64,000 nt of DNA, from positions 226,553 to 290,552 of the forward strand of contig NZ_JAGOBJ010000007.1 in the NCBI RefSeq assembly GCF_017983445.1. The letters run 5' to 3'. Below, piece by piece: positions 27,798 to 36,346 of the stretch. Position numbers and translations under genes: made by a program. This stretch comes from Halomonas sp. (lineage in GTDB: Bacteria > Pseudomonadota > Gammaproteobacteria > Pseudomonadales > Halomonadaceae). The notes below the pieces were generated by a model. That model searched no databases and was not told the origin of the DNA. It was given only the letters and a program-made list of their open reading frames with translations. Position 1 is the stretch's first letter; the number at the start of each line of letters is the position of its first letter.

Positions 27798-28102
27798 TTA
27801 AAATGCATCCCAAGCTTGGGCCCCTGCCGTTTTTGCGGGGATGGTGGCAAGTGTGGGCCGGGATGCTAAAGGGGGAGTCAAGCTCACGCTTACCGTGACC
27901 AGCACAATGGCGATTAAAAGCCACCGGATACGGACGGAAAACTCGGTAAATACAGCTTGTTGCGCCAGACCATCGTTGGTGGCCTGCATAATCGCCAAAC
28001 CATGATGAAGGGCGTAAAGGCCGATGCCACATGCCGCAATAACCAGCAATGAGAGCAGGTAAGCACCAGCCCCCAACTAAGACGCACAGTCATATTGCCC
28101 AT
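27798..28102 (-). pseudogene. Remnant chemoreceptor gene (frameshift plus large internal deletion)
   Basis: Reading from ATG 28102, the N terminus MGNMTVRLSWGLVLT is that of a membrane chemoreceptor. One base appears to be missing near 28065, and the continuation (LLSLLVIAACGIGLYAL) is in another frame. After TM1 only about 30 residues remain before a second hydrophobic segment. The sequence then jumps to a Pro/Ala/Thr linker ending in AWDAF, a CheR/CheB tether-type pentapeptide. HAMP and signalling domains are gone. The 92-codon frame from a TTG at 28076 has no visible ribosome site. Its place just after cheW is that of tar in E. coli. Confidence 0.7.
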
Positions 28103-28251
28103 TATCTGCCGCATTAGCTGTGTCACTATGGTTTCTCCCAACACAACATCACTCGAAGGCGTTTTCCCTAACGCACGGCTAGTGTTTTCTTACAAACAGA
28201 CACGCTCCATGTGTCTTGTGGTATTAAAAATAATCAAGCAGTTGCAAAACA

Positions 28252-28749
28252 TTAGCGGGTGCTGGTGCTATCCACTAACGCCATCTCTTCACTGGTCAAG
28301 AGCTTATCGATATCGACGAGCACCAGCATGCGATCGTCCAAGCTACCGAGCCCGCTTAGGAAGTCGGAAGACAGCGTTACACCGAACTCAGGGGCAGGCT
28401 TGATTTGCTCAGGCGTGAGCGTCATCACATCAGAAACGCCATCAACCACAATGCCGACGACGCGATCGGCTACATTGACCACGATGACAACGGTCTGGCC
28501 ACCGTATTCGACGCTTTTCAGATGAAACTTAATACGCAGGTCAACAATCGGCACAATCACGCCACGTAGATTGGTTACCCCTTTAATGAAGTCAGGCGCA
28601 TTGGCGATACGCGTCACATTTTCGTACCCGCGGATCTCCTGAACCTTCAAAATATCGATGGCGTACTCTTCTTCGCCCAATGAAAACACCAGAAATTCAC
28701 GGCTTTCGGCTTCGGCGGCCATTACCGCCCCATTAGTTACCTGACTCAT
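28252..28749 (-). CDS. cheW: Chemotaxis coupling protein CheW
   Basis: Adaptor between receptors and CheA, 165 residues, one SH3-like CheW fold ([47 protein letters not shown]). Its ATG overlaps the cheA stop by four bases. Confidence 0.97.
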   Translation of the reverse strand: MSQVTNGAVMAAEAESREFLVFSLGEEEYAIDILKVQEIRGYENVTRIANAPDFIKGVTNLRGVIVPIVDLRIKFHLKSVEYGGQTVVIVVNVADRVVGIVVDGVSDVMTLTPEQIKPAPEFGVTLSSDFLSGLGSLDDRMLVLVDIDKLLTSEEMALVDSTSTR

Positions 28750-30812
28750 GACGGCTCAGCCTCCTTGTAAAAAGAGATAGGTTGATTGTTAACTACTTTG
28801 CCTGCTTCTTTCTTGACCCTGCTCAAGCGATGAAGCCCTGTAATATCTAAAATTAACGCCACGCTACCATCGCCAAGGATGGTTGCCGCCGATATGCCCG
28901 GTACTTTGCGGTAATTATCTTCAAGATTTTTAACGACCACTTGCTGCTGGCCAATCAGCTCATCGACCAGCATGGCGTAACGTCGCCCTTCTCCCTGCAC
29001 GATGACGGCAATGCTTTGGGTAGGATCGGTAATCGCGTTTTCCACATCCAGGACTTCATGAATGGCAATAACGGGAAGATATTCGTCGCGAACCTTCAGC
29101 ACAACATCATCCCCGGCCATGGCGTACATGTCGTTTTTGGTCGGTTGCAGTGATTCAAGCACGGTAGAGAGCGGAAGGATAAAGGTCTCGCCACCAACCT
29201 TGATCGACATGCCATCGAGTATCGCAAGCGTCAGCGGAAGCACGATTCGCGTATTGGTGCCTTCGCCTTTTTTGGACTGGATCTCAACACGCCCGCCCAT
29301 ACCCTGAATGTTACGTTTGACCACGTCCATGCCCACGCCTCGCCCGGAGACATCGGTCACGGCCTCGGCGGTCGAAAAGCCTGGCGCAAAAATCAGTTGA
29401 TAGACTTCTTCATCGGTCATGGAGTCAGAAACGTTAAGACCATTTTCCCGAGCTTTGGCTAACAGGCGCTCGCGATCCATCCCGGCGCCATCATCGCGCA
29501 CTTCGATCAGGATATTGCCGCCCTGATGGCGCGCGGACAGGATGAGCTTACCGGTTCGCGGCTTGCCTAGTGCCTCACGCTTGTCCGGCATTTCTATACC
29601 GTGATCAAGGCTATTACGTACCAGATGGGTTAACGGATCGGTGATGCGCTCGACCAGGCTTTTATCCAGCTCGGTGGACTTGCCCTCGGTCACTAGCTCA
29701 ATCTCTTTACCCAGCTTGCCCGCCGTATCCCTTACAACACGCGGGAATCGGCTAAACACGAACTCCATGGGAATCATGCGGATAGACATGACCGATTCTT
29801 GCAGATCGCGGGCATTTCGCTGCAACAGGCTCATACCGTTTTGCAGCGAGCTGTTACTCACTGACTGATCGTCCAGGTCGCTGACGGTCTGATCCAGCAT
29901 GGACTGGGTGATAATTAACTCACCCACCAGATTGATGATCTGATCGACCTTATCGACCGACACACGGATGGACGAAGATTCAGCCGCTGCCTTTTTGGGC
30001 TTGGCACTGCTGGCAGTCGCCTGCTTAGCTTCCACAGGCGGCTTTTTCACCGGCACAGGCGCTGAAGGGGTGGGCACAGAAGCATTCTTAGCACTGTTTT
30101 GCTCAACATTGCTGGCAGCGGCCGAATGTCCCTCTCCAGCAGAGGTAATCTCAATTTGCTCGGGTTCGATGATAAAGCACATGACGGCTTCGATATCATC
30201 GGCACTGACATCACCGTTGAGTATTACTTCATAACGCTTTTCATCACCGGATTGCGCCTGAACGTCGCCTAGCTGCTCAAGTTCTTCCACCAGCAATATG
30301 CGATCTTTTTTACTGACGTTAAGTAACGCAACGATCAGTTGGCTATGCTCAGCCTCATTGCTGGGCAGGTCTTCAGGCTTGGCAACCGGCTCAGGCGCAG
30401 CGACAGGCGCTTCGAGTGTCTGGCCAATCTCGTCCAGGGCTATCTGCTGTAAAGTGTGGCAGATTCTTTCGTAAGCCTCTTGGTCGGGCGCTTCCTCGTT
30501 ACGATAGGCATCGAGTTGCTCATGCATGATGTCTTTAGCCTCTAAAAAGGTATCAACGAGGTCGGCACGCAAAACAAGCTCGCCTTTACGCGCGTGATCT
30601 AGCAGGTTTTCGAGGATATGCGTGGTCTTTTGCAGCACGCTAAAACCGAAGGTACCTGCTCCTCCTTTGATCGAGTGCGCCGCGCGGAAAATAGCGTTTA
30701 GCTGCTCGCTGTCTGGATTATCAACATCAAGTTCCAGCAGATGCTGCTCCATATCTGCAAGCAGCTCTTCCGCTTCTTCAAAAAAAGTGTCAAAAAAATC
30801 CGCTATATCCAT
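28746..30812 (-). CDS. cheA: Chemotaxis histidine kinase CheA
   Basis: Receptor-coupled histidine kinase that phosphorylates CheY and CheB. The start is set at ATG 30812 behind GTGGAGTGG; an in-frame start at 30824 would add four residues. This gives 688 residues. The P1 domain has the phosphorylated His46 (AAHSIKGG). A P2-like region and an Ala/Pro/Lys linker follow, then P3 dimerisation and the P4 ATPase (N box [10 protein letters not shown] box [12 protein letters not shown]), and the P5 CheW-like domain at the C terminus. motB lies upstream. Confidence 0.97.
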   Translation of the reverse strand: MDIADFFDTFFEEAEELLADMEQHLLELDVDNPDSEQLNAIFRAAHSIKGGAGTFGFSVLQKTTHILENLLDHARKGELVLRADLVDTFLEAKDIMHEQLDAYRNEEAPDQEAYERICHTLQQIALDEIGQTLEAPVAAPEPVAKPEDLPSNEAEHSQLIVALLNVSKKDRILLVEELEQLGDVQAQSGDEKRYEVILNGDVSADDIEAVMCFIIEPEQIEITSAGEGHSAAASNVEQNSAKNASVPTPSAPVPVKKPPVEAKQATASSAKPKKAAAESSSIRVSVDKVDQIINLVGELIITQSMLDQTVSDLDDQSVSNSSLQNGMSLLQRNARDLQESVMSIRMIPMEFVFSRFPRVVRDTAGKLGKEIELVTEGKSTELDKSLVERITDPLTHLVRNSLDHGIEMPDKREALGKPRTGKLILSARHQGGNILIEVRDDGAGMDRERLLAKARENGLNVSDSMTDEEVYQLIFAPGFSTAEAVTDVSGRGVGMDVVKRNIQGMGGRVEIQSKKGEGTNTRIVLPLTLAILDGMSIKVGGETFILPLSTVLESLQPTKNDMYAMAGDDVVLKVRDEYLPVIAIHEVLDVENAITDPTQSIAVIVQGEGRRYAMLVDELIGQQQVVVKNLEDNYRKVPGISAATILGDGSVALILDITGLHRLSRVKKEAGKVVNNQPISFYKEAEPS

Positions 30813-30855
30813 GCACCACTCCACTCTAACGTCATATTTTTGTCACAAGCCTTGC

Positions 30856-31779
30856 TCATTCTGACGCATCGTCCTGTGATGTATCTTGCGGTAAGTCTTC
30901 TAAAAGCTCGTTAGCAGAGGTAGGCGTTGTGATATCAGTGCCCAAAATTCCTGGGTTACGAATCGCCTCTGCGATTTCGGGTAACAAAACGACAAGCTCA
31001 ATACGGCGGTTAACCGGATCCGTCGGACCGGTATTAGGCAGCAATACGCGGTCAGCAAAGCCCGAAACACGCAGTAGCTGATCCGGATCAAGCCCACCGG
31101 CAACCAACTCCCGTCGTGATGCATTGGCGCGATCATTGGAAAGCTCCCAGTTGCTATACCCACGATAACCACCGGCGTAAGGCACGCTATCGGTATGGCC
31201 ACTGATACTCAGATCGTTAGGTAATTCGTTGAGCAAGGGTGCAATCGTACGCAGCAAATTGCGCATATACGGCGCGACTTGATCACGGCCTAGCGCAAAC
31301 ATCGGCCGCTGTTCAGTATCGAGTAGTTGAATGCGTAGCCCTTCACGGGTGAGATCAAAACGCATCTGGTTGCGCAGCTGGCGCAGCTCAGGGTCCTGCT
31401 CAATGGCCCGCTCGATACGCTTTTGAAGATCCGTAAAAAAGCGTCGCTCCTGCATACTTGGCCGGGTACGCTGCAGGGTATCAATACGTGCTCGTTCGCC
31501 ATCGCTGTGCGTGGGGTCCGGACCACCGCCAGGAATAACGCGGGTGCTACCAGATTGATCCCCTCCGGTAATAGCCGTCACCAGTGGCGTACTAAAGTAC
31601 TCAGCCACACTGCGGCGGGTTTCCTCACTGGAAACACTGAGAATCCACATCACCAGGAAAAGCGCCATTAAGGCGGTCATGAAATCTGCCAGCGCAATTT
31701 TCCAAGCCCCGCCATGGTGCGTATGCACCACTTTTTTACGCCGGATTATGATTGGGCGCTTATCGCTTCCCTTACTCAT
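30856..31779 (-). CDS. motB: Flagellar motor stator protein MotB
   Basis: Peptidoglycan-anchored stator subunit, 307 residues. The Lys/Arg-rich N terminus precedes one membrane helix with the ion-binding aspartate in WKIALADFMTALMALFLVMW, very close to the proton-type MotB of enteric bacteria. The plug and linker follow, and the OmpA-like domain contains SGHTDSVPY and NRRIELVV. It overlaps motA by four bases. Confidence 0.96.
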   Translation of the reverse strand: MSKGSDKRPIIIRRKKVVHTHHGGAWKIALADFMTALMALFLVMWILSVSSEETRRSVAEYFSTPLVTAITGGDQSGSTRVIPGGGPDPTHSDGERARIDTLQRTRPSMQERRFFTDLQKRIERAIEQDPELRQLRNQMRFDLTREGLRIQLLDTEQRPMFALGRDQVAPYMRNLLRTIAPLLNELPNDLSISGHTDSVPYAGGYRGYSNWELSNDRANASRRELVAGGLDPDQLLRVSGFADRVLLPNTGPTDPVNRRIELVVLLPEIAEAIRNPGILGTDITTPTSANELLEDLPQDTSQDDASE

Positions 31780-32645
31780 GCACTACCGGCCTTTTTGGCA
31801 TCTTTTACATAATCTTCAAGTTCGATAAAGCTTGGACGCTCTGCGGTATATAGCGCTTTACGACCAAACTCAACGGCCAACTGGGGGGCATAGCCGTGCA
31901 GACTCGCTAATAATGTTATGCGGATACATTGCATCATTTTTTCTGCTTCCTGGGCTTGCCGGCCGGCAAAGCTGGCAATGGGGCTAATAAAGCCGTAACC
32001 CAACAAAATACCCAGGAAGGTGCCAACCAGTGCGTGAGCAATCATTTCACCCATTTGCTGCGCACTGGCATCGGCATAAGTCAGCGCCTTGATGACCCCC
32101 ATGACGGCTGCCACAATGCCAAAGGCGGGCATGGCGTCGCCTACTTTTGCAATAGCATCAATAGGAATATGCGCTTCTTGCTCGAACACTTCGATTTCGT
32201 GCAGCATCAGCTCATCAATTTCCATCGGCTCCATGCCACCGCTTACCATCAAGCGCAGATAATCCGTCAAGAACGTCATGACATGGGGGTCAGCTAATAC
32301 CGTGGGGTGCTCTTGAAAAAGAGGACTTTCTTGGGGGTTATCAATATCGCGCTCTATACCCAGCATCCCTTCACGACGAATTTTCGACAATAGCTTGTAT
32401 TGCATTGCCATTACTTCCATGTAAAACGCCTTGTTATATTTTTTTGCTCCCTTGAGCCTGGGCAACAGCTTGAATGTGGCTTTGATGGCCTTGATGTTGT
32501 TAGCAGCAATAAATGCACCAACCCCAGCTCCACCAATAATGACTAGCTCAAGTGGTTGGTACAAAGGGCCAAGGCTGCCACCTGCCAGCACATAGCCACC
32601 AAACACGCATAACAAAACGACTACATAGCCTAGAAGTATCAGCAC
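31776..32645 (-). CDS. motA: Flagellar motor stator protein MotA
   Basis: Ion-channel stator subunit, 289 residues, with four membrane helices (two at the N terminus; two around residues 170-225, FGIVAAVMGVI and GTFLGILLGYGFI) and a charged cytoplasmic loop for FliG. First gene of motA-motB-cheA-cheW. The 194 bases upstream hold the likely flhC terminator and should hold the promoter for this unit, but I could not identify a clear sigma-28 site there. Confidence 0.96.
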   Translation of the reverse strand: MLILLGYVVVLLCVFGGYVLAGGSLGPLYQPLELVIIGGAGVGAFIAANNIKAIKATFKLLPRLKGAKKYNKAFYMEVMAMQYKLLSKIRREGMLGIERDIDNPQESPLFQEHPTVLADPHVMTFLTDYLRLMVSGGMEPMEIDELMLHEIEVFEQEAHIPIDAIAKVGDAMPAFGIVAAVMGVIKALTYADASAQQMGEMIAHALVGTFLGILLGYGFISPIASFAGRQAQEAEKMMQCIRITLLASLHGYAPQLAVEFGRKALYTAERPSFIELEDYVKDAKKAGSA

Positions 32646-32736
32646 AAGCAGAGTCCTTGCGGTGTGTCAGTATTAAGTAAGGGAACTAGAAATCATCCAT
32701 CTGGTCCGATGGTTTGGTATTGTTCCAGCTCAAGCG

Positions 32737-32765
32737 CAAAATTAGCCTTATGATACTAGGGCTAA
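32737..32765 (-). terminator. Probable terminator after flhDC
   Basis: On the minus strand TTAGCC, a 12-base loop and GGCTAA are followed at once by TTTT. It separates flhDC from motA. Confidence 0.55.
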
Positions 32766-32839
32766 GGTGTAGTTTAATTAAAAAGTACCGCCGCATTTTA
32801 CCGCTATCTATGCATTAAGGGGTCTGCTCGACAGATACT

Positions 32840-33400
32840 CTATCGAGCATCCGTATCGTTATTCTTTTCCTTTTGAGCAAGCTGTGATTTACGCGTTTTA
32901 CCTGCCCTGGAAGGCGGCTGACAGATACCGCAGATGTAGTCATGCGACGGGCTATGAGCGTGCGCAACGAAACGCCCGCTACACCGCGTACATGTATTTA
33001 GCTGTAGCAAATCGCTTTCGAAAAATCGTACTAATGTCCAGGCACGCGTCAATCCCAGAACAGGCTCGGCACCTTCCAATATCATTTGTTCATCATAAAG
33101 CCGGTAGGCTTTTACAAATGCATCGATTCTTTCGCAGCGAGTATCCTTAAGCAGGCTTGCGTAAATATTATAAAAAAGCGACGAATGAACGTTGGGTAAC
33201 CATGTAATAAACCAGTCTGTGGAAAAAGGCAGCATCCCTTTGGGTGGCGACATGCCGCATACTTCTTTGTAAAGTTTAATCAGGCGTGTACGGCTTAATT
33301 CAGTCTCCGTTTCCAGCACCTGCAGACGTGCACCCAGCTCAATCAGCTCTATTGCCAGCTGCACTTGGTGCATTTCGTCGACCAAGCTCTTCTGACTCAC
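32840..33400 (-). CDS. flhC: Flagellar master regulator subunit FlhC
   Basis: DNA-binding subunit of the FlhD4C2 activator for class II flagellar genes, 186 residues. The zinc site is visible as two CxxC pairs near the C terminus (TCTRC and CGIC). The central region [26 protein letters not shown] matches the family. Its start overlaps flhD by four bases. Confidence 0.96.
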   Translation of the reverse strand: MSQKSLVDEMHQVQLAIELIELGARLQVLETETELSRTRLIKLYKEVCGMSPPKGMLPFSTDWFITWLPNVHSSLFYNIYASLLKDTRCERIDAFVKAYRLYDEQMILEGAEPVLGLTRAWTLVRFFESDLLQLNTCTRCSGRFVAHAHSPSHDYICGICQPPSRAGKTRKSQLAQKEKNNDTDAR

Positions 33401-33729
33401 CCCTCATCTCCTGCTGGCAATGATTCAAACGTATCGCAGGCTAATAGCAGTGACGCATGCAAGCCGGCAAGCCCCTGATCACGCGGGTTTTCCGTGACTT
33501 GCCGCAGCCGCTGCGCACTCGTCTGGCTAAACCGACACACTAACTGATTGGTGCGTGCCAATTTGGTTAGTTGGCGCGCACTTAGTGAAGACAACAGTTC
33601 AGCAACATCACTATCTATCTTCAAACGAAACAGAGCGGCCTCACGATCTTCACTGATTAAACGCTGCGCGAGAAGTAAATAGGCTAAGTTTATTTCTTGA
33701 ATTTCGTCGAGAAAATTAGTGTGGCTCAT
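33397..33729 (-). CDS. flhD: Flagellar master regulator subunit FlhD
   Basis: Partner of FlhC in the class I activator complex, 110 residues, all helical. The N terminus ([20 protein letters not shown]) is characteristic. flhDC sits upstream of motA as in E. coli. An FlhB-like gene lies 114 bases upstream on the same strand, so read-through from that late operon is possible. Confidence 0.95.
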   Translation of the reverse strand: MSHTNFLDEIQEINLAYLLLAQRLISEDREAALFRLKIDSDVAELLSSLSARQLTKLARTNQLVCRFSQTSAQRLRQVTENPRDQGLAGLHASLLLACDTFESLPAGDEG

Positions 33730-33767
33730 AGTGTTCCATCAAACGGCGCAGGCGCTATCTTGTAACC

Positions 33768-33773
33768 ATTATA
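33768..33773 (-). promoter_or_regulatory. Candidate -10 element upstream of flhDC
   Basis: A perfect TATAAT on the minus strand, about 39 bases before the flhD start. No good -35 hexamer is visible at the right spacing, as would fit an activator-dependent promoter. Confidence 0.3.
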
Positions 33774-33843
33774 CGAGCGCCTTGATGACTTTTTCCTTAC
33801 TCAACATCATGGTTGCACACTCTATCTGGATTGGCTACTTGGC

Positions 33844-34128
33844 TCAGTCATGGCGTTTTAAGCCTTCCTCGGATAACTCAAATACCCATACCAGTAACTC
33901 TGCTACCACCTGGTAAAGCCGAGGTGGTATTTCAGTGTCTAAATCTAACTGCATTAACAGCGCAACGATTTCAGGCGCATCATGCACATAAATCCCCTGA
34001 CGTTGAGCTTCGGCCATAATACGCTCAGCAAGCTCACCGTAGCCTTTTGCCACCACTCGGGGCGCGCGCTCATTTTCCTGGTAGGCAAGTGCCACGGCTT
34101 GACGCCGACGCTCATCCGGCACGGTCAT
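33844..34128 (-). CDS. FlhB C-terminal domain homologue (FlhX/FhlB type)
   Basis: A 94-residue soluble protein matching the part of FlhB after the NPTH cleavage site: VALAYQENERAPRVVAKGYGELAERI lines up with VALRYQEGSMGAPRLVAKGADAVAARI of FlhB at 19348-20517. The autocleavage motif itself is absent. The start is chosen at ATG 34128, with GGAG seven bases upstream; upstream in-frame starts lie inside the preceding gene. In other bacteria such proteins can stand in for the cleaved FlhB fragment in the export switch. It follows a FliK-like gene, which suggests the pair works together. Confidence 0.75.
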   Translation of the reverse strand: MTVPDERRRQAVALAYQENERAPRVVAKGYGELAERIMAEAQRQGIYVHDAPEIVALLMQLDLDTEIPPRLYQVVAELLVWVFELSEEGLKRHD

Positions 34129-35335
34129 TGTCATGCTCCTGCGGTATATACCGCGCACGCACTTGCACCTTATCCAAATCCAAAGCGCCCAAACGCCGCT
34201 CTAGAGCGGGTATATCTTTTTCAAGATAATGGTGGGTGGCTTTATCGGCCGTTGTTAAGTCAATGCTTAGCACCGCTCGATAAAACCACAATGAGACGCT
34301 AAATGCTCCCACATTAGGCACTTCTAACTGCATTTCGGAACGCCACCCCTCATCAGGATCGCTATTTTCCTGTTGATCTTCCTGCGTTTTATCACGGGTT
34401 GGCAGTTGAATGACCAACGCCATAAAAATGCCCGCCCACACATCACCTTCCCAACGCACCGCAGGCATCACCAACATATCTAACTGCTGACGTACCAAGC
34501 TTTGTAAACTCTCATGCACAATATCGCGGTGTCCGCGATTTTTCATATGCTCTACTTCACGCTCATAAGCGATTATTTCACGAGACGAGCTGTCACTAAC
34601 GCCTGTTGCAGAAAGAGAGCTACCGGGAGCAGGAGTTACAGCTGCGCTGGGTATCGCGGCACGCTCAGCGACAACTTTATCGTTAGGCACATATACCAAG
34701 ACGCTACCGGGTGTTATGAGCGCGTTGCCTCGCGATGCAGGGGGCTCAGCGCTGGTCAAGAACGGCACACCAGATAGCAACGATTGAGTAGCAAGCGGTA
34801 CCGTCAAAGGGCGTGGTCCGGGCTGCATCTGCGGCTCGCGCATCAACTGCTGTTGGGACATCTCCCCCTGAAACCAGCGTTTTAAGTGGGATTCATAAAA
34901 CAACCCACTATCGCGTACACTTGCTTCCAGGCGACCTGCCACTACGTCGGCTACCGGCGAGTCTTGTAATGTCAATAAAGGCGCCAGCGGTCGTATAGCA
35001 GCAGGAGGTGCCGGAAAGCGCAACAACACATCCGCAATGCTTCGGGCAGCCGGGCTGAAGTGAGTTTGCGTTGATCCAGCAGACGCCGCTCCCTGCGGCT
35101 CACCTGAGGTGAATCGATGCTCGCCACCTAAGGAGGCAGGCATTCGCCTTAAATCACTTAACGATCCGGGGGCAGCACGCCCATCCAGATTCGAATCCCG
35201 CTGTATGGGGCGCAGCCCTTCTCCATGTGAAACCGGCTTCACCTGCTCGCTCAATGCACGCTGCAGCGACACTTCACCCTGCCGCCCCAATACCTGATGC
35301 ATTAAGGTATCAATCAGCGGCGTAATTCCACTCAC
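34112..35335 (-). CDS. FliK-like hook-length control family protein (second)
   Basis: A 407-residue protein, different from the main FliK at 44742-46049. The long N-terminal part is Pro/Ser/Ala-rich and probably unfolded. The C-terminal 100 residues (VPNVGAFSVSLWFYRAVLSIDLTT...) have the pattern of the FliK C-terminal domain that contacts FlhB. It is placed between fliT and the FlhB-like gene, with overlaps at both ends. I infer a secondary FliK; the similarity is modest and the role uncertain. Confidence 0.55.
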   Translation of the reverse strand: MSGITPLIDTLMHQVLGRQGEVSLQRALSEQVKPVSHGEGLRPIQRDSNLDGRAAPGSLSDLRRMPASLGGEHRFTSGEPQGAASAGSTQTHFSPAARSIADVLLRFPAPPAAIRPLAPLLTLQDSPVADVVAGRLEASVRDSGLFYESHLKRWFQGEMSQQQLMREPQMQPGPRPLTVPLATQSLLSGVPFLTSAEPPASRGNALITPGSVLVYVPNDKVVAERAAIPSAAVTPAPGSSLSATGVSDSSSREIIAYEREVEHMKNRGHRDIVHESLQSLVRQQLDMLVMPAVRWEGDVWAGIFMALVIQLPTRDKTQEDQQENSDPDEGWRSEMQLEVPNVGAFSVSLWFYRAVLSIDLTTADKATHHYLEKDIPALERRLGALDLDKVQVRARYIPQEHDNDRAG

Positions 35336-35733
35336 GTGGTTTCCTCTTGATCGTCAGAACGATGCCCTTGAGCAACACCCTGCTGAGGGGCATAGGCGCG
35401 GTGTAAATCGCGCTGGCGCTGGGATACGCCGATAAGTTTGCCTAACTCATCACGCCTTGCCACCAGCTGGCGACGAATCTCTACATCAAATCCCAAAATA
35501 CGCTCAAGCAGTTCTGCCTTACGTAGCTTGGCGGGCTCATCTAATATCACTGTACTGTCGAGCTCACGCAGCGTTTCTACCTGCTTGACGTAATATGTGC
35601 GCTGCTCAATCAGCTCTACCCACTGTTCGGCGCTGGCTAGTTCGTGCATTTGAGTAACATGAACCAGTAACCCTTCATACGCCTCTATCAGTGCTTGAGG
35701 CGTGTTGTTGTGGGTATTTATGGAAGCTGCCAT
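35332..35733 (-). CDS. fliT: FliT-like flagellar chaperone
   Basis: Small helical protein (133 residues from ATG 35733, which has GAGG five bases upstream; the frame is open to 35793 inside fliS). The pattern QALIEAYEGLLVHVTQMHELASAEQWVELIEQR and the position right after fliS fit FliT, which chaperones FliD and inhibits FlhDC in enteric bacteria. Sequence similarity is low in this family, so the call rests partly on context. Here fliD is not adjacent. Confidence 0.7.
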   Translation of the reverse strand: MAASINTHNNTPQALIEAYEGLLVHVTQMHELASAEQWVELIEQRTYYVKQVETLRELDSTVILDEPAKLRKAELLERILGFDVEIRRQLVARRDELGKLIGVSQRQRDLHRAYAPQQGVAQGHRSDDQEETT

Positions 35734-35740
35734 GGAGGCC

Positions 35741-36157
35741 TCATGCGCTTTGCTGTTGACCAATGTCCCGCCATGCGGAGGCGATGTTTTCAAGCAATTG
35801 CTCGGCTTGATTTAAGCTCTCTTCATCGTTGCGTAGATTCGCGGCAAGCAACAAACGTGCAATATAGTCGTAAAGAGAGGCCAGCCGTTCAGCGATCTCG
35901 CCGCCTTTATCTTGATCAAGCGCAGCAGCGAGTCCGTTATTAATAATATCCAACGCTTTGGATATAGATTTACCTTTCTCGCCAATGTTGCCGCTTTGCA
36001 TATGAATGCGCGCAGCACGAATGGCCGTCTGTGCCCCTTCAAAAAGCAGTACGATAAGCCTGTGTGGGTCCGCTGACATTACGCCGCTTTCAACGCCTAC
36101 ACGTGCGTAAGCCTTGGCCCCTCTTCCGTAGGCAGCGCTGCCGCGAGAGTATGTCAT
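35741..36157 (-). CDS. fliS: Flagellin export chaperone FliS
   Basis: Keeps flagellin unpolymerised before export. The 138 residues are helical. The N terminus (YGRGAKAYARVGVESGVMSADPHRLIVLLFEGA) and GEIAERLASLYDYIARLLLAANL are family signatures. It leads a fliS-fliT-fliK-like-flhB-like unit with its own sigma-28 promoter, away from fliC and fliD, which are not in the window. Confidence 0.95.
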   Translation of the reverse strand: MTYSRGSAAYGRGAKAYARVGVESGVMSADPHRLIVLLFEGAQTAIRAARIHMQSGNIGEKGKSISKALDIINNGLAAALDQDKGGEIAERLASLYDYIARLLLAANLRNDEESLNQAEQLLENIASAWRDIGQQQSA

Positions 36158-36176
36158 TTGCTGGAACTCCTTAATG

Positions 36177-36217
36177 GGTGGCAGTCAATTGATATAAACG
36201 ATATAAGGACTGCCACC
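36177..36217 (-). repeat. Inverted repeat in the fliS leader
   Basis: Perfect 10-base arms GGTGGCAGTC (36177-36186) and GACTGCCACC (36208-36217) with a 21-base AU-rich loop. On the minus strand the stem ends just before the AAGGAG ribosome site of fliS, so it would form a 5'-leader hairpin. Confidence 0.6.
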
Positions 36218-36264
36218 TACCTTTCATCATGTAATACGAGCACGCTATGCTCGGCTATAAAATA

Positions 36265-36291
36265 ATATCGGCGCTACCAGGTCATACTTTA
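36265..36291 (-). promoter_or_regulatory. Sigma-28 promoter for the fliS operon
   Basis: Minus strand TAAAGTAT, 11 bases, GCCGATAT: one mismatch in each half to the TAAAGTTT-N11-GCCGATAA consensus, with exact spacing. It lies about 110 bases before fliS. Confidence 0.75.
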
Positions 36292-36346
36292 ATGGTTAAA
36301 CATTCTTTTTCGCTGAACGATGGCCAATGCCGGTAGAAAGATTCTT

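Noticed and set aside
34200-34290. TTATCGGC on the plus strand as a possible minus-strand sigma-28 promoter before the FlhB-like gene
   Set aside because: The sequence 11 bases on (CAATGCTT) does not match AAACTTTA.
35420-35440. GCCGATAA resembling a sigma-28 -10 element inside fliT
   Set aside because: No TAAAGTTT-like element at the 11-base spacing, and it lies on the strand opposite to the surrounding genes.
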